Of a DNA stretch of 64,000 nt, positions 18,128 through 26,542 are shown in pieces (the first letter of the stretch is position 1; every line of letters begins with the position of its first letter). The translations under genes and the position numbers were made by a program. The DNA is from Hyphomicrobiales bacterium (GTDB lineage: Bacteria > Pseudomonadota > Alphaproteobacteria > Rhizobiales > Rhizobiaceae), in the NCBI GenBank assembly GCA_900466875.1, contig UBNQ01000020.1:1-64000 (forward strand), read 5' to 3'. The notes beneath the pieces are model-generated. The model was not told where the DNA came from. It was given only the letters and a program-made list of their open reading frames with translations, and did not search any database.

Positions 18128-18955
18128 CTAGCAGGACAGGGCATGATGCACGTCAGCCCACGACGCCTTGTCCGGCGCTGTCAAAAGGTGGCCCTCGGTC
18201 ATGCCTGGACGATAAGGCTCTCCATCCATCCTTGCCGCGTAACCGCCTGCTTCCGCATGGATGAGCACACCGGCGGCATGATCCCAGGGCTTCAGGCTCT
18301 CGTTGAGGCAGAAGCTCATCGCACCGGTTGCCAGCATCCGGTATTCCCAGGCCGAGCAGCGCCATGTGGTGACGCGCAGAAACTTCAATACTCGCGGCGC
18401 AAGCTCTGCCCGCAATCCCGGTTCAAACATGTGCAGCGGTATGAAACCGTGCATTTCGCGGACAGGGCCGGGCGCGGCAACGGAGAGGCGTGTGCGTGAA
18501 CCGTCTGCCGCGACATGCCACGCCCCTTGCCCGGGTCGCGCCACCAGAAAATCGCCCAGAACCGGGTAATGGATGATGCCGGCGATGGTTTGTCCGCCGG
18601 AAACGATGGCAAGAATGCTGCCGAACATCGGCGTACCATGGGCAAAATGCCAGGTGCCGTCTACCGGATCGATGACGGCGGCAAGGTCTGCCTCTGCGAG
18701 CCTTGCCAAAATGGACATATCATCCGAAGCGGCCTCTTCACCGATCACGGTGATGCCGGGCAGGCGTGCCTTCAGCCTTTCGCTGATCAGGCGCTCGGAG
18801 GCGATATCGGCATCCGTCACGATATCGTCCGCCATCGTCTTGGCACGAATGGTGTCCGAGGTCACGGACCGGAAGCGTGGCAGGATTTCTCCTGCCGCCG
18901 CCTCACGCATGTAACCCATCAGTTCATCGAAAAGCGCGTCGCTGACTGTTTTCAT
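18128..18955 (-). CDS. Inositol-monophosphatase-family phosphatase
   Basis: The product is 275 residues and has the metal/phosphate motifs of the family: GEEAASDD (about residue 72), IDPVDGTWHFAHG (about 90-102) and the C-terminal WDHAAG. These lithium-sensitive phosphatases act on inositol phosphates, histidinol phosphate, 3'-phosphoadenosine nucleotides or sugar phosphates. It overlaps the stop of the upstream glycerophosphodiesterase gene by four bases, so it belongs to that operon. This fits removal of phosphate from a product of glycerophosphodiester breakdown, for example inositol phosphate or glycerol phosphate. The exact substrate is inferred. Confidence 0.87.
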   Translation of the reverse strand: MKTVSDALFDELMGYMREAAAGEILPRFRSVTSDTIRAKTMADDIVTDADIASERLISERLKARLPGITVIGEEAASDDMSILARLAEADLAAVIDPVDGTWHFAHGTPMFGSILAIVSGGQTIAGIIHYPVLGDFLVARPGQGAWHVAADGSRTRLSVAAPGPVREMHGFIPLHMFEPGLRAELAPRVLKFLRVTTWRCSAWEYRMLATGAMSFCLNESLKPWDHAAGVLIHAEAGGYAARMDGEPYRPGMTEGHLLTAPDKASWADVHHALSC

Positions 18956-19782
18956 GTGCGGCGCCCTTTCAGATAAGCCTTCAGCGCTTCCGGTTCGTCC
19001 GTCTGGAAAACGCTGATGCCAGCATTCATCAAGGTGCCCCAGATACGGTCTGGGTCGATGAGCGCCGTCCTGTCCACCCATTCGCCGCTGGCTTCCATGT
19101 TGAGCGTGTTGGTCCACAGCGCCATGTTCGCATCCTGGAACATCTGGCGGTTTTGCTCAATCGTCGCCAGCCGGTCGAAACGGATTTCGCACATGAAGGG
19201 CCTGATGTCCGACAATAGCGCCATGGTTTCGTGGATGCTCTCAGTGGTGAATTTCGACATCGCCATGAAGGCGACGCCGTCGATGTTCTGGGCGCGCACC
19301 CAGTCCAGTTCTTCACGGGTCATGACGCGGGTCTTCAGGTCGACATAGGATGCGGCATTCATATCCCGGGCGCAGGCGGCGACTTCGGAAAACAGGCCGC
19401 GATCCTTGAGATCGAGATCCGCAAAGATGCGGCCACGGATGATTTCCAGCGCCTGCTTCAGCGTCGGAATGCGCTGGTCGGTCGTTGCGCGATGTTCGCC
19501 GCCGTCGTCCTCGCGCAGTGCAATCGCCTGCAGCTCCGCCATGGTGAAGGTTTCGGCGTCGCGGTCGACACCGGCCATACGCAACAGCGTATCGTCATGC
19601 ATGATGAACAGCTCGCCATCGACGCTTTTACGGATATCGAGTTCAACGACGTCTGCACCGACGGCGATCGCCCGTTCAATGGCCGCAAGGCTGTTTTCCG
19701 GCGCGCCATGCCAGGCACCGCGATGGGCAACGATGGCGGGATCGCGTTTTTGGTCGGCTATATAGTCTACGTAATGCGTCAT
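18952..19782 (-). CDS. Glycerophosphodiester phosphodiesterase (second copy)
   Basis: The product is a 276-residue GDPD-family TIM barrel without a signal peptide. Catalytic and metal residues are His20-Arg21 (AHRGAW), Glu47 and Asp49 (ELDIR) and His62 (MHDDT). It hydrolyses a glycerophosphodiester to glycerol 3-phosphate and an alcohol in the cytoplasm. It is a tandem paralogue of the gene just upstream (19806-20636), similar over the whole length, which points to local duplication. It is coupled to the phosphatase gene downstream and belongs to the ugp-like operon. Confidence 0.9.
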   Translation of the reverse strand: MTHYVDYIADQKRDPAIVAHRGAWHGAPENSLAAIERAIAVGADVVELDIRKSVDGELFIMHDDTLLRMAGVDRDAETFTMAELQAIALREDDGGEHRATTDQRIPTLKQALEIIRGRIFADLDLKDRGLFSEVAACARDMNAASYVDLKTRVMTREELDWVRAQNIDGVAFMAMSKFTTESIHETMALLSDIRPFMCEIRFDRLATIEQNRQMFQDANMALWTNTLNMEASGEWVDRTALIDPDRIWGTLMNAGISVFQTDEPEALKAYLKGRRT

Positions 19783-19805
19783 TTCACATTTTCCTTGGAG
19801 GTCAT

Positions 19806-20636
19806 TCAGCTGCGGCGGGCCGCAAGATAGGATTTGAGAGCCGCCGCCTCATCGGTCTGGATGACCGAAATGCCGGCATCGATCAGCCGTCCCCAGACGG
19901 CGTCCGGATCGGCAAGGGCTGCGGTATCGGTAAAACCGGCGCAGGCGACGCTGTCGAGCGTGTTGACCCACAGCGCCATGCCGGTGTTGCGGGTGATTTT
20001 TTCGACGGCGGAAAGCTCACTGAGCGTGCCGAAATAGATCTCGCAGATACTCGGTGACAGCTCCTCCAGCAGCGCCAGCTGCGTGGCGGCACCCGGCACG
20101 TTGAGCCGGGTCTTGGCCAGGAACAACACGTCATGCGGCAGGATCGTGTCGCGGATCCAGTCGAGGTCCTTGCGTGTTTTCAACGCGGCCCAGAAATCGA
20201 CCTGATGATCGACGCCCATCGCCTTGGCGAGAGCGATCACATCCGGGATCACCTCCCGCTCCTTGACGTCGAGATGGAGGAATATGCGGCCACGTGTCAG
20301 TTCGAACACTTCGGCAAGGCTCGGCAGCTTTTCCAGCGTGAAGACATTGTCGTCGTCGCCATCACGATTGCGCAGGCGCAGCACCGAAAGATCGTTCGAG
20401 GTCAGCGCTTCCGGTCTGCGGTCAAGCCCGGCCATCCGCTCCAGTGTCTCGTCATGCAGCAGAAACAAGCCGCCATCGGCGCTGCGGCGGATATCGATCT
20501 CGACTGCGTCATAACCTGCGGCAATCGCCCGCTCGATGGCGAGGAGGCTGTTTTCCGGCGCGTGGCGCCAGATGCCGCGATGCGCGACCACGGCGCAATC
20601 CCGCGTCTTGTCGGCAATAAAGTCCCTGTAGTTCAC
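19806..20636 (-). CDS. Glycerophosphodiester phosphodiesterase (first copy)
   Basis: The product is 276 residues, a GDPD-family enzyme with His19-Arg20 (AHRGIW), Glu46 and Asp48 (EIDIR) and His61 (HDETL). The length matches its neighbour and the C-terminal motif is shared (GISVIQTDEAAALKSYLAARRS versus GISVFQTDEPEALKAYLKG), so the two are recent paralogues that may prefer different head groups. It overlaps the ATPase stop by four bases. Together with the importer it forms an uptake-and-hydrolysis unit for glycerophosphodiesters. Confidence 0.9.
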   Translation of the reverse strand: MNYRDFIADKTRDCAVVAHRGIWRHAPENSLLAIERAIAAGYDAVEIDIRRSADGGLFLLHDETLERMAGLDRRPEALTSNDLSVLRLRNRDGDDDNVFTLEKLPSLAEVFELTRGRIFLHLDVKEREVIPDVIALAKAMGVDHQVDFWAALKTRKDLDWIRDTILPHDVLFLAKTRLNVPGAATQLALLEELSPSICEIYFGTLSELSAVEKITRNTGMALWVNTLDSVACAGFTDTAALADPDAVWGRLIDAGISVIQTDEAAALKSYLAARRS

Positions 20637-21763
20637 TGGTATTCTTTCGCTGCTGCAGATTGGGACTTTGCATCCCCGAAGGCGCCGGAAATAGCGCGGC
20701 CGGTTTCACGCTCGAAGAGATGCAGGCGAGCCTGCGGGAAGGACAGCGACAGCGCCTGCCCCGTGTCGATCTCGACGCCGAAGGGCATTGCAATCCGCAG
20801 ATTTTGGTCGGCGATCTTCGTTTCGAGGATTTCATGCGAGCCGAGGTCTTCGCGGTAGCGAATTTCCGTCTTGATCGAGCCGCCGTCATTGACGGCAATA
20901 TCTTCTGGGCGGATGCCGAGCTGGAAATTGCCCTTGCCGGCATAGCTCGCGACGACCTGACCGTCAGCCAGCCGCAGCACGGAACCGTCGCCCGTCACGT
21001 CCAGAATATTCATCGGCGGCGAACCGATGAATTTGGCGACGAAGACCGATGCCGGGTTGTGATAGATCACCTTCGGCGTATCGAACTGTTCGATACGGCC
21101 CTTGTTGAGAATGAGGATGCGGTCGGCAAGCGTCATCGCCTCGACCTGATCGTGGGTGACGAAGATGCTGGTTGCGCCGATACGGCGGTGCAGTTCGGCT
21201 AGCTCGACGCGCATGTCGTGGCGCAGCTGTGCATCGAGGTTGGAGAGTGGCTCGTCGAACAGGAGCACGCCCGGCTCGCGGATGATGGCGCGCCCGATCG
21301 CAACACGCTGACGCTGGCCGCCTGAAAGCTGGCTTGGCTTGCGCTCGAGAAAATCGGCAAGGCCGAGCATCTTGGCCACTTTGGCGACGCGCTCTGCGCG
21401 GGCGGCTTTCGAAACACCGGCGACCTTGAGGCTGTAGGCCATGTTTTCCGCGACCGTCATATGCGGATAAAGCGCATAATTCTGGAACACCATGGCGCAG
21501 CCGCGATGTTTCGGTTCCAGATCCTGCACCTCGCGCCCGCCGATGACGATCCTGCCGCCGGACACGCGCTCAAGGCCCGCGATCATCTGCAACAGCGTGG
21601 ACTTGCCGCAGCCCGATGGGCCGAGCACGACGGTGAATTCGCCGGGGCGCAGTGTTACATCGATCGGCGGGATGATGGTGTTTTTGGCGTCATAGGACTT
21701 GGTGACGCCGATGAGCTCGATCTCGGCCGCGGCGGCGCGAATGCTTAAGTCGATGGCGGTCAT
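20633..21763 (-). CDS. UgpC-like ABC importer ATPase
   Basis: The product is 376 residues, a CUT1-type ATPase (MalK/UgpC family). Walker A is GPSGCGKST, the signature is LSGGQRQRV, Walker B is VLLFDEPLSNLDAQ and the switch is VTHDQVEAM. A C-terminal TOBE/regulatory region follows (about 240-376). It energises the permeases encoded directly upstream; four bases separate it from the UgpE-like gene, and it overlaps the first phosphodiesterase gene. Substrate, glycerol phosphate or glycerophosphodiesters, is inferred from the operon. Confidence 0.92.
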   Translation of the reverse strand: MTAIDLSIRAAAAEIELIGVTKSYDAKNTIIPPIDVTLRPGEFTVVLGPSGCGKSTLLQMIAGLERVSGGRIVIGGREVQDLEPKHRGCAMVFQNYALYPHMTVAENMAYSLKVAGVSKAARAERVAKVAKMLGLADFLERKPSQLSGGQRQRVAIGRAIIREPGVLLFDEPLSNLDAQLRHDMRVELAELHRRIGATSIFVTHDQVEAMTLADRILILNKGRIEQFDTPKVIYHNPASVFVAKFIGSPPMNILDVTGDGSVLRLADGQVVASYAGKGNFQLGIRPEDIAVNDGGSIKTEIRYREDLGSHEILETKIADQNLRIAMPFGVEIDTGQALSLSFPQARLHLFERETGRAISGAFGDAKSQSAAAKEYQ

Positions 21764-21767
21764 GGGA

Positions 21768-22685
21768 TCATTTCTCCGAAAGAACGAGGCCCTGGACGAG
21801 AAAACGCTGTAAGAGAGCGATCATCGTCAGCGGAACGAGGGAGACGAGCACGGCACCGGCCATGATCATCGGAAAATCGGGCACCTGGCCATCCGCATCC
21901 GGCACGAGGCGGGCGAGACCGACAACGGCGGTCTGCATGTCGGGCGTAGAAGCACCGACCAGCGGCCACAGATATTGTGTCCAGCCGCTGAGGAAGGTCA
22001 GCACGAACAGCGAGGCGAAACTGGTGCGGGCGAGCGGCAGAAGGATATCGATGAGGAAGCGGATCGGTCCCGCCCCATCCATGCGCGCCGCCTTGAACAG
22101 GTCCTTTGGCAGTGTCATGAAAAACTGGCGGAACAGGAAGGTGCCGGTGCCATGCGCCACCAGCGGCGCGACCAGGCCGAAATGGGTATCGAGCACGCTG
22201 AGTTCGAGCTGGACCGGGGAACCGAAGACTGACGCGATGAGGGTGTTGAGACCGGTGAAATCCAGAACCGCATTGAGCGGCGAAAAGATGTTGGCCGCCA
22301 CCTGATAGGTGGTGATTACACGGATATCGAGCGGCAGCATGATCGTTGCCAGGATCAGCGCGAAGACCACGCCCGCCCAGCGGATACGGAAATAGACGAT
22401 TGCGTAGGCAGACAGGAAGGACAGAACACAGGTGGCGAGCGCATTGGAGAATGCCACGATCATGCTGTTGAGCATCTGGATCGGAATGCGCGTGTCGTGG
22501 ATGACCTTCTCGATATTGGCGAAGAACTCGGTGCCCGGAACCCAGGCCAGCCCGTTGCGCAGCATGTATTCATAGGACTGCGATGCGGTGGACAGCGTCA
22601 GGTAGAGTGGCCCCACGATATAGAGAATGCCGATAGCGAGCAGGATGCCGGCAGCGATATTGATGGAGCGTGCGTTTTCGACCAT
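21768..22685 (-). CDS. UgpE-like ABC importer permease
   Basis: The product is a 305-residue inner-membrane permease with six hydrophobic segments and the binding-protein-dependent EAA-type loop (KAARMDGAGPIRFLIDILLPLAR). It is the second permease of the ugp-like importer. It starts three bases after the UgpA-like stop. The order binding protein-A-E-C followed by GDPD genes resembles ugpBAEC-ugpQ. Confidence 0.9.
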   Translation of the reverse strand: MVENARSINIAAGILLAIGILYIVGPLYLTLSTASQSYEYMLRNGLAWVPGTEFFANIEKVIHDTRIPIQMLNSMIVAFSNALATCVLSFLSAYAIVYFRIRWAGVVFALILATIMLPLDIRVITTYQVAANIFSPLNAVLDFTGLNTLIASVFGSPVQLELSVLDTHFGLVAPLVAHGTGTFLFRQFFMTLPKDLFKAARMDGAGPIRFLIDILLPLARTSFASLFVLTFLSGWTQYLWPLVGASTPDMQTAVVGLARLVPDADGQVPDFPMIMAGAVLVSLVPLTMIALLQRFLVQGLVLSEK

Positions 22686-22688
22686 GGC

Positions 22689-23579
22689 TCAGCGCTCGTA
22701 GTTGATGCGCCGGCCGAGGAAGAAGAACTGGCAGGCTGCGAGAAGAAGGACGAAGACCATCAGGATGGCCGTCTGGGTGGAGGCGCCGGAAAGATCGAAG
22801 CCGCGGAAACCGTCGACATAGATCTTGTAGACGAGCAGCGTCGTCGAACCGCCCGGACCGCCGCCGGTAATGGTGTCGATCAGCGCGAAGACCGAGGTGA
22901 TGCTTTCGGTGAATTCCAGCACGAAGGTCAGGAATAGCTGCGGCATGATCAGCGGCAGCTGCACATCGAAGATACGTCGCCAGGGGCCTGCACCATCCAT
23001 GGCGGCCGCCTGATACATGGTGGGCGGGATCGAGCGCAGGCCGGCGAGCAGGATGACGAAATTGAACGGAATGCCGCTCCACACATGTGCGGCCACCAGA
23101 GTGACGAACGCATCCGTGCCGTCGATACCGGGGTTCCACAGGCCGGGAAACAGCACATTGAGCGGTGCCATCAGACCGACGAACGGATTGAAGATGAAGG
23201 CGAAAACGACACCGATGGAGGCGCCGGCAATGCCCTTCGGCCAGACGAGAATGTTGCGGGCCGGATAAGACATGCCGATCTTGCGATCGGCGGCCACCGC
23301 CAGCATTAGCGGCACGACGACCGCAAGCGACGATGCCGTCAGCATGAAGATGACCGTGCGCCCGGTGGCGCCCCAGAACTCGGGATCGCTCAGCACGCGC
23401 TGAAAATTCTGCAGGCCGACAAATTCCGAACCGCCTCCAAATGGCTGTTCGAGGAAAAACGACCAGTAGAAGGCCTGGAAGACCGGCACATAAAAGAACA
23501 GCACGATCAGCAGCATCAGCGGCGCCAGCAAAAGAGCCGGCAGCCATCTATGGCTGAACAGGGAGGATTCCGACGACAT
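22689..23579 (-). CDS. UgpA-like ABC importer permease
   Basis: The product is a 296-residue inner-membrane permease with six hydrophobic segments and the EAA loop (QAAAMDGAGPWRRIFDVQLP). The ATG chosen begins MSSESSL; a GTG two codons earlier is possible. It forms the membrane channel with the UgpE-like protein encoded next. A stem-loop separates it from the binding-protein gene upstream. Confidence 0.9.
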   Translation of the reverse strand: MSSESSLFSHRWLPALLLAPLMLLIVLFFYVPVFQAFYWSFFLEQPFGGGSEFVGLQNFQRVLSDPEFWGATGRTVIFMLTASSLAVVVPLMLAVAADRKIGMSYPARNILVWPKGIAGASIGVVFAFIFNPFVGLMAPLNVLFPGLWNPGIDGTDAFVTLVAAHVWSGIPFNFVILLAGLRSIPPTMYQAAAMDGAGPWRRIFDVQLPLIMPQLFLTFVLEFTESITSVFALIDTITGGGPGGSTTLLVYKIYVDGFRGFDLSGASTQTAILMVFVLLLAACQFFFLGRRINYER

Positions 23580-23601
23580 GAACACAGTTCCGAATAAGAG
23601 A

Positions 23602-23630
23602 AGGCATGGAGCGGAAACCGCCCCATGCTT
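23602..23630. other. Intercistronic hairpin between the ugpB-like and ugpA-like genes
   Basis: GCATGGAGCGG (23604-23614) and CCGCCCCATGC (23618-23628) pair with one mismatch around an AAA loop. The hairpin lies in the 73-base gap after the binding-protein gene. It has no T-tract downstream on the minus strand. Such stems commonly protect the binding-protein message or dampen permease expression. Confidence 0.6.
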
Positions 23631-23652
23631 TGGAAGGTCTCAAAATACCTGA

Positions 23653-24963
23653 TCAGGGAAGCTGCTTGCCCTTGTAGGTCTGTTCAAAACGGCGCAGCAG
23701 CTGATCACCGCGCTTCTTGGTGTTGTCGAGCGCCACCTGCATGGTCTGTGTGCCGGCAAAGGCCTTCTGGGTCTCTTCCATGAAGACTTCGCGGAACTGC
23801 ACGTAGAAGCCGAGGCGGATGCCGCGGGTATCGGCGGTGGCCGGCTGGTTCATGGATTCGACGCCGACCTTGGCGGTGGCGTATTTCGGCGAATTCGCCT
23901 CGTCGCTCTTGGCGATTGCATCGAGAACGTTGGTCGTCACAGGCACGTAACCCGTGTTGGCGGTGAAGAACATCTGCTGTTCCGGCTTGCGCAGGAAATC
24001 GAGGAACGCCTTGGCGGCTTCGATCTCGGGCTTGTCGTGCCCCTTCATGACATAGATGGAAGCGCCTCCGACAAAGGTGTTGTGGCGCTCATAGCCCTTG
24101 TACATCGGCGCCATGTTGACAGTCAGCTCATACTTGCCATCGAACGCCTTGGCGGCTGCAGCGTAGGAGCCGGAAGACTGTTCCATCATCGCGCATTCGC
24201 CGGCATTGAAGGCAGCGGTATAATTGCCGGCCTTGGTATCGGCTGCGAGACGAACGAGACCTTCCTTGCGCCACTCGACCAGATTGGCGAGATGCTTGGC
24301 GGCAAAGGTGCTGTTGATGACATATTCCGCGTCGAGACCGTCATAACCGTTATGCTTGGTGGCAATCGGCAAGCCATGACGGGCGGAGAACTGTTCGAGA
24401 ATGCGCCAGGTATCCCCATCGGTGACGAACGGGCATGCGTGACCGGCCGCCTTGAGCTTGCGGGCCGCTTCGATGATCTCTTCCCAGCCCGTCGGCGTTT
24501 CGGTGATGCCTGCTTTTTCAAGCTCGGTCTTGTTCGTGTAGAACAGCAGCGTCGAGGAATTGTAGGGCTGGGCGAACAGCTTGCCCTTGGATGTTTCGTA
24601 ATAGGCGCGGGCACCGGCGATGTAGCTGTCCCATTTGACGTCCGGCATCAGATCCTGAACCGGTTCGACGGCATCCGACAGCATCAGATCGAGCGTGCCG
24701 GCGTCGAAGAACTGGATGAGAACCGGATGGTTCTTGGCGCGATAGGCGGCAATCGCCTTCTGCATGGAGACTTCGTAGGAGCCCTGGCCGACACAGCTGA
24801 CCTTATGCTCGCTCTGCGAAGCATTGAACGCATCGCATTGCGCCTTGATCGCGGTCTCGACCGGGCCCGTGTTGCCGTACCAGAATTCGATATTGGTGGC
24901 CTGCGCGGAACCTGCGCCCGCCATCAAGGCAGCCACGGCTGCCAGAGTAAACCTGTTCATCAT
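23653..24963 (-). CDS. UgpB-like periplasmic binding protein
   Basis: The product is 436 residues with a signal peptide (ending SAQATN) and the family-1 solute-binding fold. Residues typical of UgpB are visible (EFWYGNTGP, YNSSTLLFYTNK, TPTGWEEI, ASIYVMKGHDKPE). Two consecutive ATG codons (24963 and 24960) follow GAGGG; I report the first. It binds the imported compound, expected to be glycerol 3-phosphate or a glycerophosphodiester. It is the first gene of the operon and is divergent from the ROK regulator. Confidence 0.9.
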   Translation of the reverse strand: MMNRFTLAAVAALMAGAGSAQATNIEFWYGNTGPVETAIKAQCDAFNASQSEHKVSCVGQGSYEVSMQKAIAAYRAKNHPVLIQFFDAGTLDLMLSDAVEPVQDLMPDVKWDSYIAGARAYYETSKGKLFAQPYNSSTLLFYTNKTELEKAGITETPTGWEEIIEAARKLKAAGHACPFVTDGDTWRILEQFSARHGLPIATKHNGYDGLDAEYVINSTFAAKHLANLVEWRKEGLVRLAADTKAGNYTAAFNAGECAMMEQSSGSYAAAAKAFDGKYELTVNMAPMYKGYERHNTFVGGASIYVMKGHDKPEIEAAKAFLDFLRKPEQQMFFTANTGYVPVTTNVLDAIAKSDEANSPKYATAKVGVESMNQPATADTRGIRLGFYVQFREVFMEETQKAFAGTQTMQVALDNTKKRGDQLLRRFEQTYKGKQLP

Positions 24964-25015
24964 CGCCCTCGTTTCTAGACGGACCGAGCCCCGCTCGATC
25001 TCCATCGACGGCTTA

Positions 25016-25032
25016 TTACACTTTGAGTGTAA
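25016..25032. promoter_or_regulatory. Candidate ROK operator 1, upstream of the ugpB-like gene
   Basis: TTACACT-TTG-AGTGTAA is a perfect 7-base palindrome with a 3-base centre, 53 bases upstream of the ugpB-like start. A second site of matching design (25117-25133) lies next to the regulator gene. Binding by the divergent ROK protein is inferred from position and symmetry. Confidence 0.7.
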
Positions 25033-25116
25033 CATTTAGATGACGGTTAAAATTGCTTGAAATGACGGACTTTCGCCTCTAAACGAGCGTAGGTCGTCAC
25101 TGAAAAAATTTGATTA

Positions 25117-25133
25117 CTACACTTTAGAAGTAA
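25117..25133. promoter_or_regulatory. Candidate ROK operator 2, next to the ROK start
   Basis: CTACACTTTAGAAGTAA shares TACACTTT and the final GTAA with operator 1, and has an imperfect palindromic core (ACTT-TAG-AAGT). It ends 12 bases before the regulator's GTG start, so it would serve autorepression. The two sites are 101 bases apart centre to centre. Confidence 0.6.
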
Positions 25134-25144
25134 GGTATTGTGGT

Positions 25145-26305
25145 GTGTCAGGCGCTTACGTTCCGGAGGCTTTAATTGCCTCACGCTTTCTCCGACCGCA
25201 CGAGACGACGGTCGTCTCGTCAAACGAGCGCCGGTTGCTGCAGCTGATCTGGCGCAATCCGGGCATTTCCCGGTCGGAGATCACGGCCCATACCGACCTC
25301 ACCCAGCAATCGGTTCATCGCATCCTCGATCAGCTTGCGGATCGCAACATCATCCTGCTGGGTTCGGCCAAGCCCGGACTGGGACGCGGCCAGCCAAGCC
25401 CGATGCTGCATCTCAACGGCGCGCACACCTATGCCTGCGGAATCTCGGTGAATACCGATATCATCGGCATCTGTATCGTCGACTTTGCCGGGAAAATTCT
25501 CGGCGAACGGGAAGTGCCGCTGCGCGAAAAGACGATGCACCAGGCGCTTCAACTGGTGAAACAGCAGGTCGCCGAGTTGCAGCAGCACAACAATCTGTCC
25601 GAGGACGACCTTTTCGGCATCGGCTTTGCGATAGCCGGCTATCATGTCGATGGCACACGCCATAATGGACCGCTGCCGCTTCACGAATGGTCGATGATCG
25701 AGCTCGGACCGATCATCACGGATCTTTTCGGCCGACCGGCCTGGGTCATCAACGGCGCAAAGTCCGGCGCAGTCGCCGAATCCCTTTTCGGCACCGGCCG
25801 CTTCATCCGGCATTTCGCCTATCTCAGCTTCAACTACGGTTTCGGCGGCGGCGTCATCATCGACGGCGAGCTTTTGCAGGGCGGCAACGGCAATGCCGGC
25901 GAGTTCTCAGGCTTATACGATGAAGTCGAGTCCGAACGACGGCCCGCCTTGCAATATCTGATCGACCGGCTGAACCGGAATGGCGTCAACGTACCTTCGA
26001 TCCATTACATGCGCCGCAATTTCAATCGTGACTGGCCGGGTGTAACAGAGTGGGTCGACGATGTGACGCCAGCCTATATTCGTCTCGTCAATGCAATCCG
26101 CGCTACGCTGGACCCGCAGGCAATCGTGTTCGGCGGCCAGATCCCGCCCGCCCTGGCATCGATGCTGATCGAACGGACAAAAATTTTCGACCGCCCCCGT
26201 TATGGCGTACATCGAGGCGGTCCGAAGTTTATCGTATCCGAAATCGCAAGCGACGCGGCGGCGATGGGGGCAGCGATCATGCCATTCCGCCGGATGTTCT
26301 ACTAG
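25145..26305 (+). CDS. ROK-family transcriptional repressor
   Basis: The product is 386 residues. An N-terminal winged helix-turn-helix (about 25-80, NPGISRSEITAHTDLTQQSVHRILDQL) is joined to a ROK sugar-kinase-like domain. The usual ROK zinc motif (CxCGxxGC) is missing: the corresponding stretch after GNAGEFSGLY has no cysteines. It starts with GTG, with AAGG upstream. Its divergence from the ugp-like operon and the twin palindromes in between make it the likely local repressor. The effector, perhaps a polyol or glycerol phosphate, is unknown. Confidence 0.88.
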   Translation: MSGAYVPEALIASRFLRPHETTVVSSNERRLLQLIWRNPGISRSEITAHTDLTQQSVHRILDQLADRNIILLGSAKPGLGRGQPSPMLHLNGAHTYACGISVNTDIIGICIVDFAGKILGEREVPLREKTMHQALQLVKQQVAELQQHNNLSEDDLFGIGFAIAGYHVDGTRHNGPLPLHEWSMIELGPIITDLFGRPAWVINGAKSGAVAESLFGTGRFIRHFAYLSFNYGFGGGVIIDGELLQGGNGNAGEFSGLYDEVESERRPALQYLIDRLNRNGVNVPSIHYMRRNFNRDWPGVTEWVDDVTPAYIRLVNAIRATLDPQAIVFGGQIPPALASMLIERTKIFDRPRYGVHRGGPKFIVSEIASDAAAMGAAIMPFRRMFY

Positions 26306-26542
26306 GTGCACAGCGAGCTGTGTTGCCGATCTAGTGGTCGTTAGTCAGCGAGAGGCGGCCGTATCCATCAAAATCCCTCTCGGATCGGCCGCGCGAAAAC
26401 AAGTTGCCAGCAGACAAGTCAGCCCCGGCTGGGCAGACCGTCAAAGGGCCGAGATGAACTTGACGCTTATCAGTTTTTCGCGGATGGAGATTGTCAACTT
26501 ATGCGATCACGTTCACGTGCTTCGCTTTTGGGAGGGAAAAAT
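26306..26542 (+). promoter_or_regulatory. Upstream region of the TRAP operon
   Basis: These 237 bases lie between the ROK stop and the DctP-type gene. A short inverted repeat (CACAGC-GA-GCTGTG, 26309-26322) follows the ROK gene directly and may be a weak terminator or operator. The TRAP ribosome binding site (GGGAGGG) is at the far end. I see no confident promoter boxes. Confidence 0.4.
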
